Of a stretch of 64,000 bases of DNA, positions 8,357 through 16,297 are shown piece by piece (positions within the stretch are counted from its first letter, which is position 1; each line of letters starts with the position of its first letter). This DNA is from Pseudomonadota bacterium. GTDB taxonomy: Bacteria; Pseudomonadota; Gammaproteobacteria; Burkholderiales; Burkholderiaceae_C. Position numbers and translations under genes: made by a program. The notes below the pieces were generated by a model, which saw nothing but the letters and a program-made list of their open reading frames with translations, was not told the origin of the DNA and did not search any database. The stretch is taken from NCBI GenBank assembly GCA_018241185.1, contig JAFEEH010000200.1, forward strand, positions 1 to 64,000, written 5' to 3'.

Positions 8357-9026
8357 CGAACCGCTCGGACTGACGGTGCACTCCATGCCCACGCCACGCG
8401 AGGCGATGGGCGAGGTCGATGCCGTCCGCCGCACGGCGCTGGGCCGCTGGAAGATGGTGGCGGTGCTCCTGTGCTGCGCGGCGCCGGTGATCGCCTCGTA
8501 CTTCACCTATTACGTGGTGCGGCCCGAAGGACGCAGCGTCTACGGCCAGCTTGTCGATCCGCAACGCCCCGTGCCCTCGTTCGTGGCACGCGCGCCCGAT
8601 GGCGCCGAGGTCAACCTGCAGAGCCTGAAGGGCCAGTGGCTGCTCGTCGCCGTGGCCGACGCGGCCTGCGACGCGCTGTGCGAGCAGCAGCTGTACCTGC
8701 AGCGGCAACTGCGCGAAACGCTGGGCCGCGAGAAGGACCGGGTCGATCGCGTCTGGCTGGTGTCCGACGCCGCGCCGATCCCCGAGCGCCTAGCCAACGG
8801 TCTGCACGGCGCCACCGTGCTGCGCGTGCCAGCCGCGCAGATCGCGCAATGGCTGGCGCCCGAGGCCGGCCATGCCATCGGCGAACACCTGTACGTGGTC
8901 GACCCCATGGGCAACTGGATGATGCGTTTCCCCGCCCGCATGGACGTGTCCGGTGCGGCCAAGGCCAAGCGCGACCTCGACCGCCTGCTGCGCGCCTCGT
9001 CCTCGTGGGACGAGGCCGGGCGTTGA
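8349..9026 (+). CDS. SCO-like membrane-anchored thioredoxin-fold protein
   Basis: About 225 residues: one N-terminal membrane helix ('MVAVLLCCAAPVIASYFTYY') and a periplasmic domain. The domain contains a CxxxC pair ('ACDALCEQQ') at the place where SCO1 has its copper-binding CPxxC, followed by 'VDRVWLVSD' and 'HLYVVDPMGNWMMRF', which parallels the SCO1 'YIYDPQGRLRLY' strand. I read it as a divergent SCO/thioredoxin-like assembly factor. In databases such genes are often just hypothetical. GTG at 8349 minimises overlap with the SURF1 gene; ATG at 8313 or 8385 are alternatives. It lies in the oxidase assembly operon directly before ctaA. Confidence 0.65.
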   Translation: MADEPLGLTVHSMPTPREAMGEVDAVRRTALGRWKMVAVLLCCAAPVIASYFTYYVVRPEGRSVYGQLVDPQRPVPSFVARAPDGAEVNLQSLKGQWLLVAVADAACDALCEQQLYLQRQLRETLGREKDRVDRVWLVSDAAPIPERLANGLHGATVLRVPAAQIAQWLAPEAGHAIGEHLYVVDPMGNWMMRFPARMDVSGAAKAKRDLDRLLRASSSWDEAGR

Positions 9027-9042
9027 CCGGTTGGTATCGGCG

Positions 9043-10245
9043 ATGAACAGCAGCCAGCCCCTCTACGACCTCGCGCCGATCGCCTGGCTGCTGGCCGTGG
9101 GCGTACTGCTGGCCGTGGGGCCGGTGGCGTGGGTGTGGTGGCGCCATGCGGGCACCGGGCCGGCGCGCCGGCTGCATGCGCTCACCGTGCTCACGCTCTT
9201 CCTCACCTTCGACCTGACACTCTTCGGTGCCTTCACCCGGCTCACCGATTCGGGCCTGGGCTGCCCCGACTGGCCGGGCTGCTACGGCAATGCCAGCCCG
9301 CTGGGCGCACGGCACGAGATCGCCATGGCCCAGGCCGCACAGCCGACCGGGCCCGTCACGCATTCCAAGGCGTGGGTGGAGATGGTGCACCGCTACCTGG
9401 CCACCGGCGTCGGCGCGCTGATCCTCGTGCTGGCCGTCGCGACCTGGGTGGCGCGGCGCCGCCAACGCAACGCCCCCCCGAGCCACGAACAGATCGCCCT
9501 GTCTGCCTGGTGGCCGGCCGCCACGCTGGTCTGGGTCTGTCTGCAAGGCGCCTTCGGTGCGCTGACCGTCACCTGGCGCCTCTACCCGGCCATCGTCACG
9601 CTGCACCTGCTGGGCGCGGTGGTGCTGCTGGCGCTGCTGTGCATCCAGGCCGTGCGCTATCGGCAGGCGGCCGAGGGGCGCGTGCCCACCGCGGTGCCGA
9701 ACGGTCTTCGCACGCTGCTGTGGGTGGGCGCCGGGTTGCTGCTGCTGCAGGTTGCCCTGGGTGGCTGGGTCAGCACCAATTACGCGGTGCTGGCCTGCAC
9801 CCAGTTCCCGACCTGCCAGGGCAGCTGGTGGCCGCCCATGAATTTCTTTCAAGCCTTCGAGATCTGGCGCGAACTGGGCGAAACCAAGGCCGGCGTGCCG
9901 CTGGAGTTCGCGGCGCTCACGGCCATCCACTACACGCACCGGCTCGCGGCCTACCTGGTGTTTGCCGTGCTGGGCGTGCTGGCGGTGCGGCTGATGCGCC
10001 TGCCCGCGCTGCGCACCCAGGGCCGCTGGCTGGCCGGGCTGGCGCTGCTGCAACTGGCCACCGGCCTGGGCAACGTGCTGCTGGGCTGGCCGCTGGTCGC
10101 CGCCGTGCTGCACACCGGTGGCGCAGCGGCCATGGCGGTGGTGCTGACCTGGACACTGTGCGAGAGCCGGCGCGAAGCCGCGGGCGCACGCTCGCCACTC
10201 GCCCATGTGCCGCCACCCACGCGCCGGCTGGAGGCCGTTCGATGA
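9043..10245 (+). CDS. ctaA: Haem A synthase CtaA (COX15 family)
   Basis: Converts haem O to haem A by oxidising the C8 methyl group. The 400-residue protein has eight predicted helices and the internal duplication of the family. Conserved pieces include '[20 protein letters not shown]' (first half), '[14 protein letters not shown]' with the haem-ligand His, and in the second half '[16 protein letters not shown]' and '[13 protein letters not shown]'. It overlaps the following ctaB by the ATGA pattern, so haem O formation and oxidation are translationally coupled. Confidence 0.96.
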   Translation: MNSSQPLYDLAPIAWLLAVGVLLAVGPVAWVWWRHAGTGPARRLHALTVLTLFLTFDLTLFGAFTRLTDSGLGCPDWPGCYGNASPLGARHEIAMAQAAQPTGPVTHSKAWVEMVHRYLATGVGALILVLAVATWVARRRQRNAPPSHEQIALSAWWPAATLVWVCLQGAFGALTVTWRLYPAIVTLHLLGAVVLLALLCIQAVRYRQAAEGRVPTAVPNGLRTLLWVGAGLLLLQVALGGWVSTNYAVLACTQFPTCQGSWWPPMNFFQAFEIWRELGETKAGVPLEFAALTAIHYTHRLAAYLVFAVLGVLAVRLMRLPALRTQGRWLAGLALLQLATGLGNVLLGWPLVAAVLHTGGAAAMAVVLTWTLCESRREAAGARSPLAHVPPPTRRLEAVR

Positions 10246-11144
10246 GCGCCCCGATCGCCCACAGCACCCCCATGGCCAGCGTGCTGCGCCAGTTCTACGC
10301 GCTCACCAAGCCGCGCGTGGTGCAGCTGATCGTCTTCTGCGCGCTCATCGGCATGGTGCTTGCGGTGCCGGGCGCACCGTCGATGGCCGACGTCTGGCGC
10401 GCCTTCATCGCCTGCTTCGGCATCTGGCTGGTGGCAGGGGCGGCCGCTGCCTTCAACTGCCTGGTCGAGAAGGGCATCGACGCCAAGATGAAGCGCACCG
10501 CCTGGCGCCCCACCGCGCGCGGCGAGTTGAGCGACCGGCAGACGCTGCTGTTCTCGGCCGGCCTGTGCCTGCTGGGCTCGGCCATCCTCTGGTTCGCCGT
10601 CAACCCGCTGACCATGTGGCTGACCTTCGCCACCTTCGTCGGCTATGCGGTCATCTACACCGTCGTGCTGAAGCCGCTGACGCCGCAGAACATCGTGATC
10701 GGGGGCGCCTCGGGCGCTATGCCGCCGGTGCTGGGCTGGGCCGCGATGACGGGCGAGGTCGGCCCCGAGGCCTTGATCCTTTTCCTCATCATCTTCCTGT
10801 GGACGCCGCCGCACTTCTGGGCGCTGGCGCTGTACCGCGTCGAGGACTACCGCAAGGCCGGGCTGCCCATGCTGCCGGTCACGCACGGCAACGAGTTCAC
10901 GCGGCTGCAGATCCTGCTGTACACGCTGATCCTGTTCGCGGCCTGCCTCATGCCCTTCATCTACGGCATGAGCGGCTGGCTGTACCTGCTGGTGGCCTTC
11001 GCCGTGAGCATCGGCTTCTGCGGCTATGGCGTGGCGCTGTGGCGGCGTTACTCCGACACGCTGGCCCGCAAGACCTTCCGTTTCTCGCTGATCCACCTGA
11101 GCGTGCTGTTTGCCGCACTGCTGATCGACCACTACCTGCGCTGA
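10242..11144 (+). CDS. ctaB: Protohaem IX farnesyltransferase (haem O synthase)
   Basis: Adds a farnesyl group to haem B to make haem O, the substrate of CtaA. The 300-residue UbiA-superfamily membrane protein has the prenyl-diphosphate-binding motif within '[19 protein letters not shown]' and a second aspartate-bearing loop '[15 protein letters not shown]'. The N-terminal '[10 protein letters not shown]' is typical of the family. ATG at 10242 overlaps the ctaA stop. The name cyoE is used for the homologue in quinol oxidase operons. Confidence 0.96.
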   Translation: MSAPIAHSTPMASVLRQFYALTKPRVVQLIVFCALIGMVLAVPGAPSMADVWRAFIACFGIWLVAGAAAAFNCLVEKGIDAKMKRTAWRPTARGELSDRQTLLFSAGLCLLGSAILWFAVNPLTMWLTFATFVGYAVIYTVVLKPLTPQNIVIGGASGAMPPVLGWAAMTGEVGPEALILFLIIFLWTPPHFWALALYRVEDYRKAGLPMLPVTHGNEFTRLQILLYTLILFAACLMPFIYGMSGWLYLLVAFAVSIGFCGYGVALWRRYSDTLARKTFRFSLIHLSVLFAALLIDHYLR

Positions 11145-11151
11145 CACTCCC

Positions 11152-11778
11152 ATGCACAAGCGAAATGCTCTTAAATTGATAGCTGGTGGCGCAGGCTGGG
11201 CGGGCGCTGCAGCCCTTTTTGGCTTGAATCTCACGGCCTGCACCGACTCCAAGCCCACCTTCAACGCGGTCGACCTGACAGGCGCGGAGTACGCCCGCGA
11301 CTTCAAGCTCACCGACATGAACGGCCAGGTGCGCACCCTGGGCGACTTCAAGGGCAAGGTGGTCGTGGTCTTCTTCGGCTACGCGCAGTGCCCCGACGTG
11401 TGCCCCACGACCATGACCGAGATGGCGCAGGTCAAGCAGAAGCTGGGCAAGGACGGCGACAAGCTGCAGGTGGTGTTCATCACCGTCGACCCGGAGCGCG
11501 ACACGCCCGAGATCATGAAGGCGTACATGGGTGCGTTCGACCCGGCCTTCGTCGCCCTGATCCCCACGCCCGAGCAGCTTGCTGCCGTGGCGAAGGACTT
11601 CAAGGTCTACTACAAGAAGGTCGAGGGCAAGACGCCCACCAGCTATTCGATGGACCACTCGGCCGCCCAGTACATCTACGACCCCCAGGGCCGCCTGCGC
11701 CTGTATGCGCGCTACGGCGCCGGGGTCGATCCGATGGTGGCCGACATCAAGGCGCTGCTGGCCTCCAACGCCGCCTGA
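11152..11778 (+). CDS. sco1: SCO1/SenC family copper chaperone, N-terminus encoded by a repeat
   Basis: SCO proteins deliver copper to the CuA site of subunit II. The 208-residue lipoprotein-like protein has the copper motif 'CPDVCP' (cysteines about 80 and 84) and the His within 'YSMDHSAAQYIYDPQG'. Its first 30 residues form a signal sequence ending 'FGLNLTAC', where the cysteine could be lipid-modified. That signal sequence is encoded by a copy of the dispersed repeat at 11166-11229, in the same frame as in the M16 peptidase gene at 17755. It is the last gene of the oxidase assembly operon, 7 bases after ctaB. Confidence 0.93.
   Translation: MHKRNALKLIAGGAGWAGAAALFGLNLTACTDSKPTFNAVDLTGAEYARDFKLTDMNGQVRTLGDFKGKVVVVFFGYAQCPDVCPTTMTEMAQVKQKLGKDGDKLQVVFITVDPERDTPEIMKAYMGAFDPAFVALIPTPEQLAAVAKDFKVYYKKVEGKTPTSYSMDHSAAQYIYDPQGRLRLYARYGAGVDPMVADIKALLASNAA
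11166..11229 (+). repeat. Dispersed sense-strand repeat, copy 1 (inside sco1 signal sequence)
   Basis: This copy starts about 20 bases after the ctaB stop and runs through codons 5-26 of sco1. It shares the block GCGGGCGCTGCAGCC plus CTTTTTGGCTTGAAT with the copy at 17779. The ATAGCT core is intact, but the left stem-loop arm and the GC hairpin are degraded relative to non-coding copies. Confidence 0.85.
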
Positions 11779-11796
11779 GCGCGCCGCACGCACCAC

Positions 11797-12612
11797 ATGT
11801 CGGTCGAGCACCTGCGCGCGCGCAAGGGCGCGTTCCGCATCGCGCTGATCCCGCCCGAGGTGCTGGCCGCGCTGAACGACGGCCTGCTCGAAACCGTCAA
11901 CCTCAACGAGTTCCTGGCGCTGGATACCCCGCGCCTGGCGCGCGCGGTGGCCGCCCAGATCGGCCTCGACCCCGCGCACGAACGCCTGGCCGACACCTTG
12001 GCCATGCTCGACGCCTTCAAGCCCATGCAGCGTCACACGCACATCGCGCGTGCGCTGTACGACCTGACGGCGGCGCACCCCGAGCGCGACGCCGTCGCGC
12101 ATCGGCTGGCGACGCACCCCAGCGACGTGGCGCGCAGCTGGGCCGTGCAGTGGGTGCAGTTCGCTGGCCTGCCGCTGGCGGCGCGCCTGCAGGCGGTGCG
12201 CCGCTTCGCCGCCGACCCGCACTTCGGGGTGCGTGAGTTCGCGTGGATGGCCGTGCGCGACGCGGTGATCGGCGACGTCGACGCCGCCGTGGCCGCCCTC
12301 GTCCCGTGGACGGCCGATACCGACGAGAACCTCCGCCGCTTCGCCAGCGAGCTCACGCGCCCGCGCGGCGTCTGGTGCGCGCCCATCCCGCCGCTGCAGC
12401 GCGAGCCCTGGCGTGCATTGCCCCTGCTGGAACCCCTGCGCGCCGACGGCAGCCGCTACGTGCAGAACTCGGTCGCCAACTGGCTCAACGACGCCAGCAA
12501 GAGCCAGGGCCCTTGGGTCCAGGCCTTGGCTGACCGCTGGTTGGCCGAGAGCGACACGCCGGCCACGCGCTACATCGTCAGGCGCGCGTTGCGGACGCTA
12601 TCGAAACCATAG
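11797..12612 (+). CDS. HEAT-like helical repeat protein of unknown function
   Basis: A 271-residue soluble, largely helical protein with repeated patterns of paired amphipathic helices ('RSWAVQWVQFAGLPLAARLQ', 'FGVREFAWMAVRDAVIGDVD', 'ENLRRFASELTRPRGVW'), resembling the HEAT-like repeats of the AlkC/AlkD superfamily. No catalytic residues could be assigned. It begins 18 bases after sco1 and may be the last gene of that transcript. The final codons and stop ('LSKP' then TAG) come from a dispersed repeat copy, so the natural C-terminus may have been replaced. DNA-alkylation repair is possible but unproven. Confidence 0.7.
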   Translation: MSVEHLRARKGAFRIALIPPEVLAALNDGLLETVNLNEFLALDTPRLARAVAAQIGLDPAHERLADTLAMLDAFKPMQRHTHIARALYDLTAAHPERDAVAHRLATHPSDVARSWAVQWVQFAGLPLAARLQAVRRFAADPHFGVREFAWMAVRDAVIGDVDAAVAALVPWTADTDENLRRFASELTRPRGVWCAPIPPLQREPWRALPLLEPLRADGSRYVQNSVANWLNDASKSQGPWVQALADRWLAESDTPATRYIVRRALRTLSKP

Positions 12613-12653
12613 CTGCTCGCGCCCGCTCGATGGGCGTTTGGGGCTGATTTGGC
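12597..12653 (+). repeat. Dispersed sense-strand repeat, copy 2 (supplies gene end)
   Basis: This copy overlaps the last five codons of the HEAT-like gene and provides its TAG stop within the ATAGC core. Both stem-loops can be seen: GCTATC-N6-ATAGC and GCGCCCG-N4-TGGGCGT. The block then ends with ATTTGGC. Confidence 0.8.
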
Positions 12654-12666
12654 ATCGAGATGCAGA

Positions 12667-12774
12667 CAGCCAAACGCAGAGGCGCAGAAGCGACGCAGAG
12701 GACGCAGAGAAATCCTTTTTGAATTTCTCTTCTGCGCCCTCTGCGAAACCCTTTGCGCCCTCTGCGTTCGGCTG
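12667..12774. repeat. Large imperfect palindrome with CGCAGAGG sub-repeats, copy 1
   Basis: Arms of about 45 bases built of repeated CGCAGAG units pair with CTCTGCG units across a centre near 12720. The ends are CAGCC and CGGCTG. It lies between the HEAT-like gene and the converging rpoH. It is the most divergent of four copies; the others are at 23836, 42234 and 43254. Short frames inside it are artefacts. Confidence 0.8.
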
Positions 12775-12783
12775 CCCGAATTG

Positions 12784-12813
12784 AAAAAGCCCGGCACAAG
12801 GCCGGGCTCTTCA
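12784..12813 (-). terminator. Rho-independent terminator of rpoH
   Basis: On the minus strand an AGCCCGGC/GCCGGGCT stem with a short loop is followed by a run of five T. It is placed about 20 bases after the rpoH stop codon. Confidence 0.85.
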
Positions 12814-12833
12814 ACCGAGAAGCAGGCCGCGGA

Positions 12834-13775
12834 TCAGGCGTACGCCGCCAGCGCCTTCTTCATCTTCTTCATCGCCGCCGATTCGATCTGGCGGATGCGC
12901 TCGGCCGAGACGCCGTAGTCGGCCGCCAGTTCGTGCAGCGTCATGCCGCCCGAACCGTCGTCGTTCACCTTGAGCCAGCGCTCCTCGACGATGCGGCGGC
13001 TGCGGTCGTCGAGCGCTTGCAGCGCGGTGGCGATGCCATCGCTCGACAGCCGGTCGCGCTGGCGCGACTCGAGTTGCGCGGTCGGTTCCTGCGAGGCGTC
13101 GGCCAGGTAGGCGATCGGGCCGTAGGTGTCCTCGCCGTCGTCGGCCGGGCCGGGGTCGAGCACCACATCACCGCCGGACAGGCGGGTTTCCATCTCGATC
13201 ACTTCCTCGGGCTTCACGTTCAGCTTGCGCGCCACCTCGCCGATCTCGTCGGTGTTCAGCGTTTCGCGGTGCGTCTCGGCATCCGCCGCGGCGGCATCGG
13301 CCTTGAAGCCTTGCTTCATCGAGCGCAGGTTGAAGAACAGCTTGCGCTGGGCCTTGGTCGTCGCGACCTTGACCATGCGCCAGTTCTTCAGGATGTACTC
13401 GTGGATCTCGGCCTTGATCCAGTGCATGGCATAGCTCACCAGCCGCACGCCCTGGTCGGGATCGAAGCGCTTCACGGCCTTCATCAGGCCCACGTTGCCT
13501 TCCTGGATCAGGTCGCCATGCGGCAGCCCGTAGCCCAGGTACTGGCGCGAGATCGAGATGACCAGACGCAGGTGCGACAGGATCAGCGCGCCGGCGGCCT
13601 CCAGGTCGTTGTGGTCGCGCAGCCGGCGTGCAAAACCCTGCTCTTCCTCGAGGGTGAGCAAGGGCAGCCGGTTCGCGGCAGAAATGTAGGCGTCCAGATT
13701 GCCAAGCGAGGGCACCATGGCCCACGGGTTGGCCACGGCCAACTGGTTGGCAGAGGATCCAGACAGACTTGTCAT
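12834..13775 (-). CDS. rpoH: RNA polymerase sigma-32 (heat-shock) factor RpoH
   Basis: Directs RNA polymerase to heat-shock promoters. The 313-residue protein has sigma region 2 ('LRLVISISRQYLGYGLPHGD' and 'QEGNVGLMKAVKRFDP'), the RpoH box region ('TTKAQRKLFFNLR') and region 4 with a helix-turn-helix ('LHELAADYGVSAERIRQIE'). The start at 13775 is chosen because an AAGGAG box lies eight bases upstream; an ATG nine codons earlier (13802) has none. The perfect CIRCE element at 13804-13830 lies just upstream in the probable leader or promoter, so repression by HrcA, encoded at 60450, is expected. A terminator follows the gene. Confidence 0.97.
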   Translation of the reverse strand: MTSLSGSSANQLAVANPWAMVPSLGNLDAYISAANRLPLLTLEEEQGFARRLRDHNDLEAAGALILSHLRLVISISRQYLGYGLPHGDLIQEGNVGLMKAVKRFDPDQGVRLVSYAMHWIKAEIHEYILKNWRMVKVATTKAQRKLFFNLRSMKQGFKADAAAADAETHRETLNTDEIGEVARKLNVKPEEVIEMETRLSGGDVVLDPGPADDGEDTYGPIAYLADASQEPTAQLESRQRDRLSSDGIATALQALDDRSRRIVEERWLKVNDDGSGGMTLHELAADYGVSAERIRQIESAAMKKMKKALAAYA

Positions 13776-13803
13776 AGGGGAAACTCCTTGGTTGGCATTC
13801 ATA

Positions 13804-13830
13804 TTAGCACTCGGTTAGAGGGAGTGCTAA
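13804..13830 (-). promoter_or_regulatory. CIRCE element (HrcA operator) upstream of rpoH
   Basis: A perfect inverted repeat TTAGCACTC-N9-GAGTGCTAA, identical to the CIRCE consensus. It lies 28 bases upstream of the chosen rpoH ATG. CIRCE normally controls groESL or dnaK operons through the HrcA repressor. Here it should repress rpoH itself, making the sigma-32 regulon respond to HrcA. Confidence 0.95.
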
Positions 13831-13884
13831 AGCGGGAGTTCCCAATAAAACGTATCGGGTCGATAGTTTTTTGCAGGCCGTACT

Positions 13885-14352
13885 TCAGCCGCGAATCCCC
13901 AGCTTGCCCAGCCCCAGTCCAGCAACGAAAAGGGGCCCGACGTAGAGGTATTGGAGGTCCTCGAAAAAAGAAGGTTTCCTGCCTTCGATCCTGTGGCCGA
14001 TGAACTGGAAGATCCAGCCGACCACGAAGATCGCTGCCGACACCGGCAGCACCTGGCTGCCCAGGGCGTGAACGGCTGCGAGCAGCACGCCGGTCCAGAC
14101 CAGCATCACGGCGAAGAACACCGGCGAGCGCAGCAACGCGTAGTACACGAGGCTGGCCGCCACGAACGCGTAGGCCACCCAGGGATGGATGGCGAACAGC
14201 AGCCCGACGATGCTGAGCATGATCGCCGGGATGGCAACGACGTGGATCAATTCGTTGGTCGGATGGCGGTGGCTCTCGGCGTAGTGGGCCAGCAGGCGGT
14301 CCACGCGGCGGCGTGGCGCGGCGCTTTCGAGAGGTGCGGCGATGGTGTCCAT
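13885..14352 (-). CDS. DUF962 / Mpo1-like membrane protein
   Basis: A 155-residue protein with four hydrophobic segments and the family signature 'HYAESHRHPTNELIHVVAIP' near the N-terminus (His and Asn/Glu residues), plus the C-terminal 'GHRIEGRKPSFFEDLQYLYV'. Members of DUF962 include yeast Mpo1, an iron-dependent dioxygenase of 2-hydroxy fatty acid degradation. A similar activity is possible, as the key histidines are present. The ATG at 14352 has an AGGA box; an alternative start lies 12 codons upstream. The gene stands alone upstream of rpoH on the same strand. Confidence 0.8.
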   Translation of the reverse strand: MDTIAAPLESAAPRRRVDRLLAHYAESHRHPTNELIHVVAIPAIMLSIVGLLFAIHPWVAYAFVAASLVYYALLRSPVFFAVMLVWTGVLLAAVHALGSQVLPVSAAIFVVGWIFQFIGHRIEGRKPSFFEDLQYLYVGPLFVAGLGLGKLGIRG

Positions 14353-14534
14353 GGGCTTTTCCTGAATGTGCGGCGCGCCGGTCGTCAATACGTCACGCCC
14401 GGGGTCAAATGTGAAACGAAAGTCAACATTTCGTCAACTTTTCACTCGCGGCGCCAGGCCGCCGGGCGCACAGTACGCCTCGCCGGTACCGGACACAAGT
14501 CCTCGACCTCCGGCAACTCACAAGGAGCGAGGGA

Positions 14535-14876
14535 GTGGAAGCCTTCATGGACAAATTGATCATCACCAGCCGCCAGGGCGGGCGCAAGCTGATCGACCTG
14601 GATCGCCCCCGCATGACCATCGGCCGTGCGCCGGGCAGCGACCTGCCGGTCGAGACGCCCCTGGCCAGCCGCGTGCACGCGCTGCTGTCGGCGCGCAGCG
14701 ACGGGGTCTACGTCAGCGACCTGGACAGCAGCAACGGCACCTTCGTCAACGGCCGCAAGATCGAGCGGCACCTGCTGCGCCACCGCGACGTGATCCGCGT
14801 CGGCGACTGGGACATCCGCTACATCGACGGCAACGTCGAACCCCAGCGCGAGACGACGGTCGCACCGGCGATCTGA
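14535..14876 (+). CDS. FHA domain protein
   Basis: A 113-residue protein consisting almost entirely of one forkhead-associated domain: 'MTIGRAPGSDLPVETPLASR' (phosphothreonine-binding GR and S-R loop) and 'VSDLDSSNGTFVNGRKI' (the conserved SSNGTFVNG). FHA domains bind phosphothreonine peptides, so a Ser/Thr kinase partner is expected, but none is visible in this window. GTG at 14535 has an AAGGAG box seven bases upstream; ATG four codons on (14547) is the alternative. A bidirectional terminator separates it from the converging ftsY. Confidence 0.88.
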   Translation: MEAFMDKLIITSRQGGRKLIDLDRPRMTIGRAPGSDLPVETPLASRVHALLSARSDGVYVSDLDSSNGTFVNGRKIERHLLRHRDVIRVGDWDIRYIDGNVEPQRETTVAPAI

Positions 14877-14916
14877 AACCACCCGGCGGCCCGCCCGACC
14901 GCGGATCGTCCGCAGC

Positions 14917-14946
14917 AAAAAAGGCCAGCGCGTGCGCTGGCCTTTT
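14917..14946. terminator. Bidirectional Rho-independent terminator
   Basis: A run of A, the stem GGCCAGCGC/GCGCTGGCC in near-perfect pairing around a short loop, then a run of T. It serves the FHA gene on the plus strand and ftsY on the minus strand. Confidence 0.88.
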
Positions 14947-14971
14947 CCATTGCTGCAACGTGCCGCTGCCG

Positions 14972-16267
14972 TCAGCCCACCAGCGCCTGCGCGAACTCGC
15001 GCGCATCGAAGGTTTCCAGGTCTTCCAGCTTCTCGCCGACGCCGATGAAGTAGACCGGCACAGGCTTCTTGCCGGGCTGGGCCTTGGCCCGCTCCACCCC
15101 CCATTGCGCGATGGCGCACAGCACACCGCCCTTGGCGGTGCCGTCGAGCTTGGTCACGACCAGGCCGGTGAGGTCCAGTGCCTCGTCGAAGGCCTTGACC
15201 TGCTGCAGCGCGTTCTGCCCCGTGTTGCCGTCGATCACCAGCAGCACCTCGTGCGGCGCCGTGGCGTCGGCCTTGGTGACCACGCGCTTGATCTTCTTCA
15301 ACTCGTCCATCAGGTGCAGCTGCGTCGGCAGGCGCCCGGCGGTGTCGACCAGCACCACGTCCTTGCCGCGCGCCTTGCCGGCGTTCACGGCGTCGAAGCT
15401 CACGGCGGCCGGGTCGCCGCCTTCCTGGCTCACGATTTCGACCAGGTTGCGGTCGGCCCAGACGGCGAGTTGCTCGCGCGCCGCGGCGCGGAAGGTGTCG
15501 GCGGCAGCCAGCAGCACGGTGCAGCCTTCGTTGGCCAAGTGCTTGGTCAGCTTGCCGATGGAGGTCGTCTTGCCGGCGCCGTTCACGCCCGCGACCATGA
15601 TCACCGTCGGCGTGTGGCGGCCCACCTCGAGCGGCTTTTCCAGCGGCTTGAGCACTTCGGCCACGGCGTCGACCAGCAGGGCGCGCACCTGCTCGGGCCG
15701 GGTCGCACTGGCGGCCCACACGCGGTCGCGCAGGTCCTGCAGGATGTGCGCGGCCGCCGGGATGCCGGTGTCGGCCATCAGCAGCGCGTCCTCGAGCTGC
15801 TCGTACAGGTCGTCGTCGATGGTCGCGTTGACGAACACGGCCTGGATGCCGTTGCCGGTCTTCTTCAGGCCCGACTTGAGGCGGTTCATCCAGCCCTGGC
15901 GCTCGGGCGCGGGGGCGGCTGCCGGGGGCGGCGAAGGCGCGCGAGCCGGTGGCACTACCGCGGGAGCGGGTGGGGCGGCGACTGGCGAAGGCGCAGGTGC
16001 TGGCGCGGTGACCGGCGCAGCGGTGGGTACGGGTGCGAGTGCGGGTGTCGGTGTTGCCACCGGCGCGGACACTGGCGCTGGCGCCGCAACAGGCGCCGGG
16101 GCCTCGGCCGCCTTGCCGCCCCCGAACCAGCTCGAAGGCGAGAACACGGAGCGCGTGGCGGGCGCGTCGGCCGGGGCGGCCACGGCAGGCGCGTCCGATG
16201 AAGGGGCCGGCGCGGGTGGCGCAGGGGCCTCGGCCGGCGGCGCCTTTTTCTTGAAGAAACTGAACAT
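14972..16267 (-). CDS. ftsY: Signal recognition particle receptor FtsY
   Basis: The SRP receptor GTPase that docks ribosomes making membrane proteins. Of 431 residues, the first about 120 are a low-complexity Ala/Pro-rich linker after 'MFSFFKKK', replacing the acidic A domain of E. coli. The NG domain follows with G1 'GVNGAGKTTSIGKL', 'AAADTFRAAAREQL', G3 'DTAGRLPTQ' and G4 'TKLDGTAKGG'. ATG at 16267 lies 30 bases from the divergently transcribed M16 peptidase gene, a gene order usual in betaproteobacteria. Confidence 0.97.
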   Translation of the reverse strand: MFSFFKKKAPPAEAPAPPAPAPSSDAPAVAAPADAPATRSVFSPSSWFGGGKAAEAPAPVAAPAPVSAPVATPTPALAPVPTAAPVTAPAPAPSPVAAPPAPAVVPPARAPSPPPAAAPAPERQGWMNRLKSGLKKTGNGIQAVFVNATIDDDLYEQLEDALLMADTGIPAAAHILQDLRDRVWAASATRPEQVRALLVDAVAEVLKPLEKPLEVGRHTPTVIMVAGVNGAGKTTSIGKLTKHLANEGCTVLLAAADTFRAAAREQLAVWADRNLVEIVSQEGGDPAAVSFDAVNAGKARGKDVVLVDTAGRLPTQLHLMDELKKIKRVVTKADATAPHEVLLVIDGNTGQNALQQVKAFDEALDLTGLVVTKLDGTAKGGVLCAIAQWGVERAKAQPGKKPVPVYFIGVGEKLEDLETFDAREFAQALVG

Positions 16268-16297
16268 TCGGAGGATTTCTAGAATCCGATCCATTCT

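Noticed and set aside
12570-12814. Three overlapping short open frames on both strands (75-89 codons).
   Set aside because: They lie in the palindromic repeat and terminator region; their Cys/Arg-rich translations come from the CGCAGAGG sub-repeats.
13776-13900. A sigma-32-type promoter before rpoH for autoregulation.
   Set aside because: No convincing CTTGAA and CCCCAT pair at correct spacing could be found.
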